DNA of 64,000 bases from Candidatus Nanopelagicales bacterium (GTDB taxonomy: Bacteria; Actinomycetota; Actinomycetes; S36-B12; CAIYMF01), in assembly GCA_017848795.1 (NCBI GenBank), contig JAFIHG010000046.1, forward strand, positions 1-64,000, written 5' to 3'. This document shows positions 35,759 to 43,478 of the stretch, in pieces. The stretch's first letter is position 1. Each line of letters begins with the position of its first letter. Both the position numbers and the translations under genes were made by a program. The notes beneath the pieces were generated by a model. It was not told the origin of the DNA. It saw only the letters and a program-made list of their open reading frames with translations, and ran no database searches.

Positions 35759-36625
35759 GTGGGGCTACGGCTCGGCGGCCACGACTTCGGCACCACGCGC
35801 ACCCTGGTGATGGCGATCGTGAACCGGACGCCGGACTCGTTCTTCGACCACGGCGCGACGTTCTCCGACGACGCCTTCCTCGCCGCCGTCGACCGCGCCG
35901 TCGAGGACGGTGCCGACATCATCGACATCGGCGGGGTGAAGGCCGGGCCGGGTGCCGAGGTGGACACGGCCGAGGAGGTGCGGCGCGTCGCGCCGGCGGT
36001 CGCCGCGGTACGGGCGCGGTACCCGCGGGTGGTCATCAGCGTGGACACCTGGCGCGCCGAGGTCGGGCGGATCGTCTGCGGGGAGGGCGCGGACGTGCTG
36101 AACGACGCCTGGGGCGGCATCGAACCGGCCCTCGCGGAGGTCGCCGCGGAATTCGGGGCCGGACTCGTCTGCACCCATGCCGGGGGTGCCGCGCCGCGTA
36201 CCCGGCCGCACCGGGTGGCGTACGACGACGTGGTCGGCGACGTCCTGCAGCGCACCGTGGGAGTGCTCGAACGGGCGGTCGCCCTCGGCGTGGGCCGCGA
36301 CGCGGTGCTGCTCGACCCCGGACACGACTTCGCCAAGAACACGCGGCACTCGCTGGAGGTGACCCGCCGGTTGCCAGAGCTCGTCGCGACCGGATGGCCG
36401 GTGCTCGTCTCGTTGTCCCGCAAGGACTTCGTGGGTGAGACCCTCGACCTTCCCGACCCGGCGACGCGGCTCACAGGGACCCTCGCCGCGACTGCAGTTG
36501 CGGCCTGGCTCGGGGCGCGGGTGTTCCGCGCGCACGACGTGGCCGCGACCCGACAGACCCTCGACATGGTGGCAGCGATCGCGGGGAGCCGGGCGCCCGC
36601 GGTGTCCCGTCGCGGCCTGGCCTGA
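35759..36625 (+). CDS. folP: Dihydropteroate synthase-family protein (FolP2-like)
   Basis: DHPS condenses p-aminobenzoate with pterin pyrophosphate in folate synthesis. The 288-residue TIM barrel shows TLVMAIVNRTPDSFFD (MxxxNxTPDSF motif), DIIDIGGVKAGPG, and ISVDTWRAEV. The GTG at 35759 follows GAGGGGAG. By position it is the FolP2 type (Rv1207), which in mycobacteria lacks measured DHPS activity. The loop reads NRTPDSFFDHG, and substitutions in the pterin-loop IDIGGVK instead of the usual IDVGGEST also point to the FolP2 group. Activity is therefore uncertain. Confidence 0.85.
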   Translation: MGLRLGGHDFGTTRTLVMAIVNRTPDSFFDHGATFSDDAFLAAVDRAVEDGADIIDIGGVKAGPGAEVDTAEEVRRVAPAVAAVRARYPRVVISVDTWRAEVGRIVCGEGADVLNDAWGGIEPALAEVAAEFGAGLVCTHAGGAAPRTRPHRVAYDDVVGDVLQRTVGVLERAVALGVGRDAVLLDPGHDFAKNTRHSLEVTRRLPELVATGWPVLVSLSRKDFVGETLDLPDPATRLTGTLAATAVAAWLGARVFRAHDVAATRQTLDMVAAIAGSRAPAVSRRGLA

Positions 36626-36635
36626 CCGGGTCCGC

Positions 36636-36664
36636 CGCGAGCGAGCAGCGGCTGCTCGGTCGCG
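36636..36664. terminator. Hairpin between folP-like and LOG-family genes
   Basis: GAGCAG and CTGCTC pair around CGG, extended imperfectly by flanking GCG-rich bases. It lies 10 bases after the folP-like stop and 8 before the convergent LOG stop. There is no U-tract, and the stem is modest, so this is a tentative terminator. Confidence 0.35.
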
Positions 36665-36671
36665 CCGCGCT

Positions 36672-37508
36672 TCACTCGCCGCGTTCGCCCTGCGCTGTGC
36701 GCAGGATGCTCATCACCTCGTCCAGGTCGTCGGTCATGCGCAGCAGGTCGAGCGTGGCGGGGCCGACCTTGCCCTCCGCCTGCACGGTGTCGCGCAACCA
36801 CTGCAGCAGCCCGCGCCAGTAGTCGGTGCCGACCAGGACGACCGGGAACGAGGTGACCTTGCCGGTCTGCACCAGCGTGAGTGCCTCGAACAACTCGTCG
36901 AGGGTGCCGAAGCCGCCCGGGAAGACGACGAACGCCTGGGAGTACTTGACGAACATCAGCTTGCGCACGAAGAAGTACCGGAAGTTGATCCCGATGTCGA
37001 CCCACGGGTTCAGCCCCTGTTCGAAGGGCAGCTCGATGCCGAGCCCGACGCTGGTCCCGCCGGCCTCGCAGGCGCCCTTGTTCGCCGCCTCCATCAGTCC
37101 GGGACCGCCGCCGGTCACGACCGCCCAGCCCGCCTCGGCGGCCCGCCGCCCGAGATCTTCCGCGTACCGGTACTGCACATGGTCGCGCGCGACCCGGGCG
37201 GAGCCGAACACCGCGACCGCGGTGCCGAGCTCGGAGAGCGTGCCGAAGCCTTCGACGACCTCGGCCTGGATCCGCAGCACCCGCCAGGGGTCGGTGTGCA
37301 CCCAGTTGCTCGGGCCACGCCGGTCCAGCAGCCGCTGGTCGGTCGTCGAGCGTCTCACGTGGTGGTGGCGCAGGGTGACCGGGCCCGCGACCTGCTCCGG
37401 GACCACCCGCGTCCGGTCGGGGCCGATCACCAGTGGTTCGGCGTACACCCGGGCGTGCTCCTCGACCGCGGCCTGCTCGGTCTCCCGCAGTCCGTCGTCG
37501 TCGCTCAC
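36672..37508 (-). CDS. LOG-family Rossmann-fold protein (TIGR00730)
   Basis: A 278-residue LOG-type protein with VVTGGGPGLMEAANKGACEA and the hallmark FPGGFGTLDELFEALT. LOG enzymes release cytokinin-type bases by phosphoribohydrolysis; M. tuberculosis Rv1205 is the syntenic member and does make cytokinins. The GTG at 37508 overlaps the stop of the upstream RNA-ligase-like gene (GTGA), so they are coupled. The N-terminal roughly 80 residues (EEHARVYAEPLV...) form an extension before the Rossmann fold. Confidence 0.88.
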   Translation of the reverse strand: MSDDDGLRETEQAAVEEHARVYAEPLVIGPDRTRVVPEQVAGPVTLRHHHVRRSTTDQRLLDRRGPSNWVHTDPWRVLRIQAEVVEGFGTLSELGTAVAVFGSARVARDHVQYRYAEDLGRRAAEAGWAVVTGGGPGLMEAANKGACEAGGTSVGLGIELPFEQGLNPWVDIGINFRYFFVRKLMFVKYSQAFVVFPGGFGTLDELFEALTLVQTGKVTSFPVVLVGTDYWRGLLQWLRDTVQAEGKVGPATLDLLRMTDDLDEVMSILRTAQGERGE

Positions 37509-38098
37509 CGGGTCACGCTCCCGGGCGTCCGACCGTTGCCGAGCGGGAAGTCGGCGAGCGGGTGCCACCGGCGGCGGGCGCCGGGTGGGCGTTCCCGGCC
37601 GTCGTGCTCGTACAGCCGGAAGGAGTGCACGAGGAACCTCGCCTCGAAGTCCGCCAGCGAGTCGTACGCGGCGTCGAGCCGGTCCCCTGGCACGTCCATC
37701 GCGACCGTCACGTGCGGGTGGTACGGGAACCGGCGCGGTGGATCGAGCGGGTGCGCACGCAGCGCGGTGGCGAGCTGCTCGAGGCTGCTGATCCCGGCGG
37801 CCACCGCGACGAACACGACCTCCGAGACCGGCCGGAAGGTCCCGGTGCCGCGCAGGTGGACCTCGAACGGTTCGATCGTCGTCGCGGCCGCGCGCAAGAG
37901 CTCCGGCAGGTCGGTGGCGGACGCCGGTACGTGCACCGGGGGGACCAGGGTGATGTGCGGCGGCATCTCCTCCGCGGTCGGGTCCCCGGCCGCGCAGCGC
38001 GCCTGCTCGAGGGTCGACGCGTACGGCTCGGGCACCTCGACGGCGACGCCGATCCGGCGAGAGCCGCGTTGCTGCGCGGTCGGTTCCAGGTGCGGCAT
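37505..38098 (-). CDS. 2'-5' RNA ligase/phosphodiesterase-family protein
   Basis: A 197-residue 2H phosphoesterase-like protein. Two HxT motifs are visible: PPHITLVPP at about residue 45 and YHPHVTVAMD at about 123, the two catalytic histidines of the fold. The ATG at 38098 is the natural start (MPHLEPTAQQ). Members cut or join 2'-5' RNA ends or cyclic phosphates; the in-vivo substrate is unknown. It is 4 bp after trpS and overlaps the LOG gene, so trpS, this gene and LOG form an operon. Confidence 0.85.
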   Translation of the reverse strand: MPHLEPTAQQRGSRRIGVAVEVPEPYASTLEQARCAAGDPTAEEMPPHITLVPPVHVPASATDLPELLRAAATTIEPFEVHLRGTGTFRPVSEVVFVAVAAGISSLEQLATALRAHPLDPPRRFPYHPHVTVAMDVPGDRLDAAYDSLADFEARFLVHSFRLYEHDGRERPPGARRRWHPLADFPLGNGRTPGSVTR

Positions 38099-38102
38099 CG
38101 GC

Positions 38103-39101
38103 TCAGCCCGCCGGCACCAGGCCGACACGCTGGTACGCCGTGGCGAGCACGGGCGCCGCCACCTCCCGGGCCCGGGCGGCACCGTCCGCCATGACCCTGG
38201 CGAGCTCGCCCGGGTCGTCCAGCAGCTCGCGAACCCGGGCGGCGAACGGCTCGGCGAACGCGAGGACCGCGTCGGCCGCGTCCGCCTTCAACGCCCCGTA
38301 GCCGGAGCCCTGGTACGCCTTCGCGACGGTCTCGACATCGCGAGCGGTGAGTGCGGCGAGGATGGTGAGCAGGTTGGAGACCCCTGGCTTCGCGGCGGGG
38401 TCGAAGCGCACCTCGGTCTCGCTGTCCGTGACCGCCGAGCGGATCTTCTTCGCGATCACCTTGGGCGGGTCGAGCAGGAAGACGCAGCCGCCGGGCTGCG
38501 ACTTGCTCATCTTGGCGGTGGGGTCCTGCAGGTCGAGGATCTTGGCCGTCTCCTTGACGATATGGGCCTCGGGCACCACGAAGGTGTCCCCGAACCGGCT
38601 GTTGAACCGCTGGGCCAGATCGCGGGTCAGCTCGAGGTGCTGGCGCTGGTCCTCTCCGACCGGTACGGCGTGCGTGCGGTAGAGCAGGATGTCGGCCGCC
38701 ATCAGCATCGGGTACGTGAACAGCCCGACCGACGCGCTCTCGGCGCCGCCACGGGTGGACTTGTCCTTGAACTGCGTCATCCGCGACGCCTCGCCGAAGC
38801 CGGTGAGCCCTTGCAGCACCCAGGTCAGCTGGGCGTGCTCGGCGACGTGGCTCTGCACGAACGGCACCGACCGCGCCGGGTCGACGCCTGCCGCGAGGAT
38901 CTGCGCGTAGGCGGTCATGGTCGCGGTGCGCAGCTCGGCCGGGTCCTGCGGCACGGTGAGCGAGTGCAGGTCGACGACGCAGTAGAACGCCTGGTACGTC
39001 TCCTGCAGGCGCACCCAGTGCCGGATCGCTCCGAGGTAGTTGCCGAGCTGGAAGGAGCCGGCGGTCGGCTGGATGCCCGAGAAGACGCGGCGCTCGCTCA
39101 T
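38103..39101 (-). CDS. trpS: Tryptophanyl-tRNA synthetase
   Basis: TrpRS charges tRNA-Trp. The 332-residue class-Ic synthetase has the HIGH-equivalent [10 protein letters not shown], the tryptophan-site region [12 protein letters not shown], and KMSKS as [11 protein letters not shown] near residue 200. The length is normal. Its ATG overlaps the stop of the upstream CNNM/CorC-like gene (ATGA). In M. tuberculosis trpS is Rv3336c, close to icd1, which also appears in this window about 10 kb away. Confidence 0.96.
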   Translation of the reverse strand: MSERRVFSGIQPTAGSFQLGNYLGAIRHWVRLQETYQAFYCVVDLHSLTVPQDPAELRTATMTAYAQILAAGVDPARSVPFVQSHVAEHAQLTWVLQGLTGFGEASRMTQFKDKSTRGGAESASVGLFTYPMLMAADILLYRTHAVPVGEDQRQHLELTRDLAQRFNSRFGDTFVVPEAHIVKETAKILDLQDPTAKMSKSQPGGCVFLLDPPKVIAKKIRSAVTDSETEVRFDPAAKPGVSNLLTILAALTARDVETVAKAYQGSGYGALKADAADAVLAFAEPFAARVRELLDDPGELARVMADGAARAREVAAPVLATAYQRVGLVPAG

Positions 39102-40429
39102 GGCCGCGAGTCTCCCATCCGGGCGGCGCCATCCTCCTCACCGGTCGGCGCGGCGGGAGCCGGGGCCGTGACGCGGATGCGGGAGGCGCGATGCCCGTCG
39201 AGCTCGGCGACCGTCAGCCGGTGCTCGCCGGCGGCGACCTGGGACCCGACCTCGGGCAGCGCTCCCAGGACGGCGACGACGTAGCCCGCGACCGTCTCGT
39301 ACGGCCCTTCCGCGAGCTCGACGCCGGTCAGCTCGGCGAAGTCCTCGAGGTTCAGCAGGCCGTCGACGTCCAGTTCCCCGGACGCGAGGGGAGACGGCTC
39401 GCTGGCCTGCTCGTCGTACTCGTCGCGGATGTCGCCGACCAGCTCCTCGACGAGGTCCTCCAACGTCACGATGCCGGCCGTGCCGCCGTACTCGTCGACG
39501 ACGATGGCCAGGTGGGCTCCGAGCGACCGCATCTCCGACATCGCCGGGATGACCTTCTTCGACCCGGGTAGCAGGGGAACCTCCCGCGCCAGATCCCCGA
39601 CCCGGATGCCACGCTCGACCATGGCCGGGTCGAGTACGTCGCGGACGTGCACGAAACCGATCACGTCGTCGTGGGAGTCCTGGTACACGGGGTAGCGCGA
39701 GTGCGGCAGCTCGGCCATCAGCCGCGCCGCCTTGTACGCGGGCAGGCTCGCGTCGAGGAAGTCGACCTCCGTGCGCGGCACCATCACCTCGCGCAGCTCG
39801 CGCTCCCCCGCCTCGAAGACGTCGTCGATCAAGTCGCGTTCCTCCGGGGTGAGGGACGCCTGCGAGGCGACCATCCCGCGCAGCTCCTCCTCGCTGATCT
39901 CCTCCTTGCCGAGGCGGGGGTCGCCGCCCAGCAGCCGTACGACGACGTCCGTGGAGCGGGACAGCAGCCAGATGAACGGGCGGGAGAGCCGGGCGAGCAG
40001 GTCCACCGCGCCGGCGAGCGCCAGCGCGAAGGTCTCGGCGCGCTGCAGCGCGAGCCGCTTGGGCACGAGCTCGCCCAGGACGAGGGAGAGGTAGACGAGC
40101 AGCACGGTGATGGCGATGAAGGCCACGACGTCGGCGACGCCAGAGGGCAGGCCGATCCCTTCGAGCAGCGGTTGCAGCTGCGGCGACATCCGGGACGCGC
40201 CGAAACCCGCGGACAGGAAGCCGGCGAGCGTCACACCGACCTGTACGGCGGCGAGGAACCGGTTGGGGTCGGCGACAAGCCGGGCCAGCCGCCGCCCGCG
40301 GCGGGTCTCCTCCAGGCGCCGCACCTGCACCACGCGCAACGTCACAAGCGCGATCTCCGCGGCCGCGAAGAAGCCTCCGATGAGCGTGAAGACCAGCACC
40401 ACCGCCAGGTTGACGAGGAACTCGCTCAC
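39098..40429 (-). CDS. CNNM/CorC-like membrane protein with CBS domains (hemolysin family)
   Basis: The 443-residue protein has a DUF21 membrane domain with about four helices ([74 protein letters not shown]). A CBS pair follows ([14 protein letters not shown] ... [21 protein letters not shown]), then a CorC-type C-terminal domain. It probably exports or regulates Mg2+. The GTG at 40429 is favoured, since the first helix then starts at once. ATG 40453 and 40468 upstream are the alternatives but lie inside a 15-bp tandem repeat. The start is uncertain. Confidence 0.85.
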   Translation of the reverse strand: MSEFLVNLAVVLVFTLIGGFFAAAEIALVTLRVVQVRRLEETRRGRRLARLVADPNRFLAAVQVGVTLAGFLSAGFGASRMSPQLQPLLEGIGLPSGVADVVAFIAITVLLVYLSLVLGELVPKRLALQRAETFALALAGAVDLLARLSRPFIWLLSRSTDVVVRLLGGDPRLGKEEISEEELRGMVASQASLTPEERDLIDDVFEAGERELREVMVPRTEVDFLDASLPAYKAARLMAELPHSRYPVYQDSHDDVIGFVHVRDVLDPAMVERGIRVGDLAREVPLLPGSKKVIPAMSEMRSLGAHLAIVVDEYGGTAGIVTLEDLVEELVGDIRDEYDEQASEPSPLASGELDVDGLLNLEDFAELTGVELAEGPYETVAGYVVAVLGALPEVGSQVAAGEHRLTVAELDGHRASRIRVTAPAPAAPTGEEDGAARMGDSRP

Positions 40430-40441
40430 CGTCGCAACCTG

Positions 40442-40501
40442 CTCACCGGGCATTGGCTCACTGGGCATTGGCTCACTGGGCGTGCGCTCACTGGGCCGCC
40501 C
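40442..40501. repeat. Four 15-bp tandem repeats upstream of the CNNM-like gene
   Basis: Four units of a CTCACTGGGCATTGG-like sequence (40442-40456, 40457-40471, 40472-40486, 40487-40501) are visible; the last two drift at their ends. On the minus strand each unit reads CCCAGTGAGCCAATG-like and carries an in-frame ATG in two copies. Copies lie immediately upstream of the probable GTG start of the CNNM-like gene. Copy-number change by slippage would add or remove five codons or leader bases without a frameshift. The gap from 40502 to the LamG gene stop shows nothing more. Confidence 0.85.
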
Positions 40502-40608
40502 CCGTCCCGGGGGCGCCGGTATGGCCAGCCGTCATGCCGCGATGGTAGGCCGCCGAGAGCTCCGCCAGCCACGCTCCTGGCCGGCCGGCGACCGCGCGTG
40601 CTCGCGGC

Positions 40609-41730
40609 TCACCGCACCCGGAACCGGACCTTCGACTTGGGGCCTGCGCCGAGCGCGTTGCGCGCCTTGACGACCGCGGCGTTCCACCCCGGGCGCAGGT
40701 GCGAGCGGTGCACCTTCAGCTTGTGGCGCGGCGCGGTGAGCGTACGGGCGTACAGCCGGTGTCCCTTGTGCCGGATCACCACGCGGTACGACAGGAGCGG
40801 CGATCCGCCGTCCGACGCCGGCTTGTGCCACTTGACCGTGCGGCGGTCGAAGCCGGTCCGGCCGTTGACCTGCAGGTCCCGCACAGCGCTCGGGACGGAG
40901 AGGGCCGGCGGCGCAGGCGGAGCCGGCGGCACGGGCGGAGTCGGCGGGGTCGGCGGAGTGGGCGGGGTCGGTGGGGTGGGTGGTACCGGCGGAGGCGTGG
41001 TGCCGCCCTTCTCGATACGCACCCAGTCGATGTCACCGGAGAAGTAGTCGCAGGTCACCTTGATCTGGTCGCAACGCGGCTTGCCACCGATGGTGAGGGG
41101 CCAGTCGTTCGCGATGCTTCCGGTCGGACCGGTGGTGGCCCGGTGATAGGAGTCGTCGATGGTGACGCGCACGTGCTGCTGAGTCCGCTCGCACCGGATC
41201 GTGTGCCACTGGCCGTCGTTGATGGCGATCGTGGACTTGACGGCTCGCTGCCCGGCATTCCCGTCCTTGAACAGGCAGGTGACCTGCCCCTTCGGCAGCT
41301 CGATCTTGAAGTAGCCGCCGGTCGTCTTGTTCTGCCCCTTCTGCAGGATGTTGCCGAAGGCGTGCGTCGTGCGGTAGCGGATCGTGATCGCGTAGTCGGC
41401 GGTTCCGGGGTTGAGCCGGCTGTCGTCGACGGTGACCAGGTGGCCGGGCTGCGCGGGCGGGGTGTTCGGTCTGGCGTACGGGAACGTGTAGTACGTGAGC
41501 CCACCGCTCGAGCGGCCGGTGCCGACCTGGTCGCCGATGGACCCGTTGATGTTGTTGCCGCTGCTGTCGAGCATGGTGCGGGCACCGGCCGGTTCGTTCA
41601 TCTGCCAGTACGCCAGCGGGCCGCTCGCAGCCGCGCCCGCGGCAGCACCGGCGGGGTTCGCGCACGTCACGACGGACGCAAGCATCACCAGTGTCCCCGC
41701 CACCGCGAGCGTCGCCGTCGCGCGTCTCAT
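40609..41730 (-). CDS. Secreted LamG-like protein with Pro-rich linker and FN3 domain
   Basis: The 373-residue secreted protein has a signal peptide (about 1-30, ending near PAGAA). A LamG/concanavalin-like domain covers about 37-243 (YWQMNEPAGARTMLDSS, FGNILQKGQNKTTGGYFKIE, GGKPRCDQIKVTCDYFSGD). A run of PPTPP repeats (about 245-280) and a fibronectin-III-like domain to the end (VKWHKPASDGGSPLLSYRVV) follow. It is the longest of three tandem paralogues and the only one with linker and FN3. GGAGGAG precedes the ATG. Such proteins probably bind polysaccharide or matrix outside the cell; no catalytic residues are seen. Confidence 0.85.
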   Translation of the reverse strand: MRRATATLAVAGTLVMLASVVTCANPAGAAAGAAASGPLAYWQMNEPAGARTMLDSSGNNINGSIGDQVGTGRSSGGLTYYTFPYARPNTPPAQPGHLVTVDDSRLNPGTADYAITIRYRTTHAFGNILQKGQNKTTGGYFKIELPKGQVTCLFKDGNAGQRAVKSTIAINDGQWHTIRCERTQQHVRVTIDDSYHRATTGPTGSIANDWPLTIGGKPRCDQIKVTCDYFSGDIDWVRIEKGGTTPPPVPPTPPTPPTPPTPPTPPVPPAPPAPPALSVPSAVRDLQVNGRTGFDRRTVKWHKPASDGGSPLLSYRVVIRHKGHRLYARTLTAPRHKLKVHRSHLRPGWNAAVVKARNALGAGPKSKVRFRVR

Positions 41731-41741
41731 CTCTCCTCCAT

Positions 41742-41793
41742 GCTGGTTCTCGGGGCTGGTTCTCGGGGCTGGTTCTCGGGGCTGGTTCTCGGG
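41742..41793. repeat. Four exact 13-bp tandem repeats in the leader of the LamG-FN3 gene
   Basis: GCTGGTTCTCGGG is repeated four times without mismatch (41742-41754, 41755-41767, 41768-41780, 41781-41793). It lies on the leader side of the LamG-FN3 gene, between its ribosome-binding site and the stop of the next paralogue. Thirteen bases is not a multiple of three, and no frame crosses it, so any effect would be on transcription or leader structure. Confidence 0.9.
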
Positions 41794-41814
41794 GCACCGG
41801 ACCGGCTGGCGGGA

Positions 41815-42528
41815 TCAACCGGATTGGATGCGCACCCAGTCGACGTCGCCGGTGAAGTAGTCACAGCCCACGTTCGCCTCGTTGCACGCGATCTTCCCGC
41901 CGATCGTCAAGGGGTACGTATTCGCGACCGGCCCGGTCCAACCCTTGAGGCGCTTGACGGCGCCATCGACGGTGAGGACGACCGCGTCGGAGTCACGTGC
42001 GCAGCGGATCGTGTGCCATGCGCCATCGTTGAGCTTGGTCGCCGACCACAGCCCGCGCTGGCGGACCGTGCCGCGGTAGACGCAAGCGAGCTTGCCGAGG
42101 TGCAGCTCGATCTTGAAGAAGCCGCCTCGTGTTCCGGACTGGCCCTTCTGCAGGATGTTCCCGTTCCCGGCCGTCGCCCGGAATCGCATCTGCACGGCGT
42201 ACTCGGAACTTCCCGGGTTCAGCGCGGAACTGTCGACCTGCACGAGCCGTTCCGGGTTCGGCGGCGCCGACTTGGGCCGGACGTAGTTCCAGTGGTACGC
42301 CGTCGCGCCCTGGACCCGACGCCCGGTCTCGACGAGGGTGCCGATCCGGCCGTCGATGCCATGGCCGCTGCTGTCGGCCATGACGCGTGCGCCCGGGCCC
42401 TCGTTCAGCTGCCAGTCCGCGACGATCGTCGTGGCAGTCGCGTTCGCCGGAGCGGTGACCACCAGGGCAGAGATCATGGCGAGTGTGGCCGACCCGATCA
42501 CGGCGGCTGTTGCCCTCGTACCTCGCAC
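41815..42528 (-). CDS. Secreted LamG-like protein, second paralogue
   Basis: The 237-residue secreted protein has a signal peptide (VRGTRATAAVIGSATLAMIS, cleavage near ANATA) and one LamG-like domain of about 200 residues (WQLNEGPGARVMADSSG, GNILQKGQSGTRGGFFKIEL, GGKIACNEANVGCDYFTGD). It ends shortly after the conserved DWVRIQSG, without linker or FN3 domain. The GTG at 42528 is preceded by GGAGGAG inside a short run of GGACGA repeats (about 42535-42558). It is the middle gene of three, with the same orientation as its paralogues. Confidence 0.83.
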   Translation of the reverse strand: MRGTRATAAVIGSATLAMISALVVTAPANATATTIVADWQLNEGPGARVMADSSGHGIDGRIGTLVETGRRVQGATAYHWNYVRPKSAPPNPERLVQVDSSALNPGSSEYAVQMRFRATAGNGNILQKGQSGTRGGFFKIELHLGKLACVYRGTVRQRGLWSATKLNDGAWHTIRCARDSDAVVLTVDGAVKRLKGWTGPVANTYPLTIGGKIACNEANVGCDYFTGDVDWVRIQSG

Positions 42529-42578
42529 CGCTCCTCCTCGTCCTCGTCCTCGTCCTGGGGTCCGGATCCGCTGACGGA

Positions 42579-43307
42579 TCAGCCGGCCTCGACCCGTACC
42601 CAGTCGATCTCCCCGACGAAGTAGTCGCAGGTGACCTTGACCTGGTCGCACCGCGGCTTTCCGCCGATCGTCATCGGCCAGCTGTTGGAGATGGGCCCGG
42701 TCCAGCCCTTGATGGTGCGCCGGTACGTACCGTCGATCGACACCGTCACGCCGGCGCTGGTGCGCGAGCAGGTGACGGTGTGCCACTGCCCGTCGTTGAT
42801 CGCGATGGTCGACCTGATCGCGCGCCGACCGTTGGCGCCGTTGAACAAACAGGTCACGTACCCGTTGGGCAGCTCGATCTTCACCTGGCCGCCTGCCGTC
42901 GTGGCCTGGCCCTTCTGGATGATGTTGCCGAAGCGGTGGGTCGTGCGGTACCGGAACGTGATCGCGTAGTCCGCCGACCCCGGGTTCAGCGCGGCACTGT
43001 CGATGGTGACGAGCCGCTGGGGTTGCGCCGGCGGCGTGTTCGGCTTGGCCCACGACCAGCTGTACGCGGTCGCGCCGTTCACCTTCGCGCCGGTACGGAC
43101 CAAGCTGCCGACCGAGCCGTCGAGGTGTCGCGGCCCGTTGTCGACCATCACCCTGGCTCCCGGCGCCTCGTTCAGCTGCCAGTCCGCGACCACGGACATC
43201 GCCTTCCCTGCCGCAGCGCGGCCCGGCGCTGCGGTGGCAGCGGGGACTCCGACGAGCGCGCCCGCGCAACAGACGGTTGCGGCGAGTGCGGCGACGGCCT
43301 TCTTCAT
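42579..43307 (-). CDS. Secreted LamG-like protein, third paralogue
   Basis: The 242-residue secreted protein has a signal peptide (MKKAVAALAATVCCAGALVG, ending about ATA) and one LamG-like domain of the same plan (WQLNEAPGARVMVDNGP, FGNIIQKGQATTAGG, GGKPRCDQVKVTCDYFVGE, DWVRVEAG). The cysteines around TCLF and PRCDQVKVTCDYF are conserved in all three copies and probably form disulphides. It is the first gene of the set by transcription, 171 bp from the divergent glpD. Confidence 0.83.
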   Translation of the reverse strand: MKKAVAALAATVCCAGALVGVPAATAAPGRAAAGKAMSVVADWQLNEAPGARVMVDNGPRHLDGSVGSLVRTGAKVNGATAYSWSWAKPNTPPAQPQRLVTIDSAALNPGSADYAITFRYRTTHRFGNIIQKGQATTAGGQVKIELPNGYVTCLFNGANGRRAIRSTIAINDGQWHTVTCSRTSAGVTVSIDGTYRRTIKGWTGPISNSWPMTIGGKPRCDQVKVTCDYFVGEIDWVRVEAG

Positions 43308-43478
43308 GATCTCTCCTGGCCGGGGCGGTACGGAGGCGGCGTGGGCTCGACCGATGCGGCGACACTAGTCCGGCCGGGGTGGTGCCGACGGACCGAAAGT
43401 GTTGTCCGTTCGGGGGATCCGCGCCGCTCGCGCAGATGCAGCCGGGTCGGTGGCGCACCGGTCGCGTACCGTGCCGGT

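Noticed and set aside
40900-41000. Short G-rich repeats on the plus strand as a separate element
   Set aside because: They are the coding sequence of the Pro-rich PPTPP linker of the LamG-FN3 protein on the minus strand.
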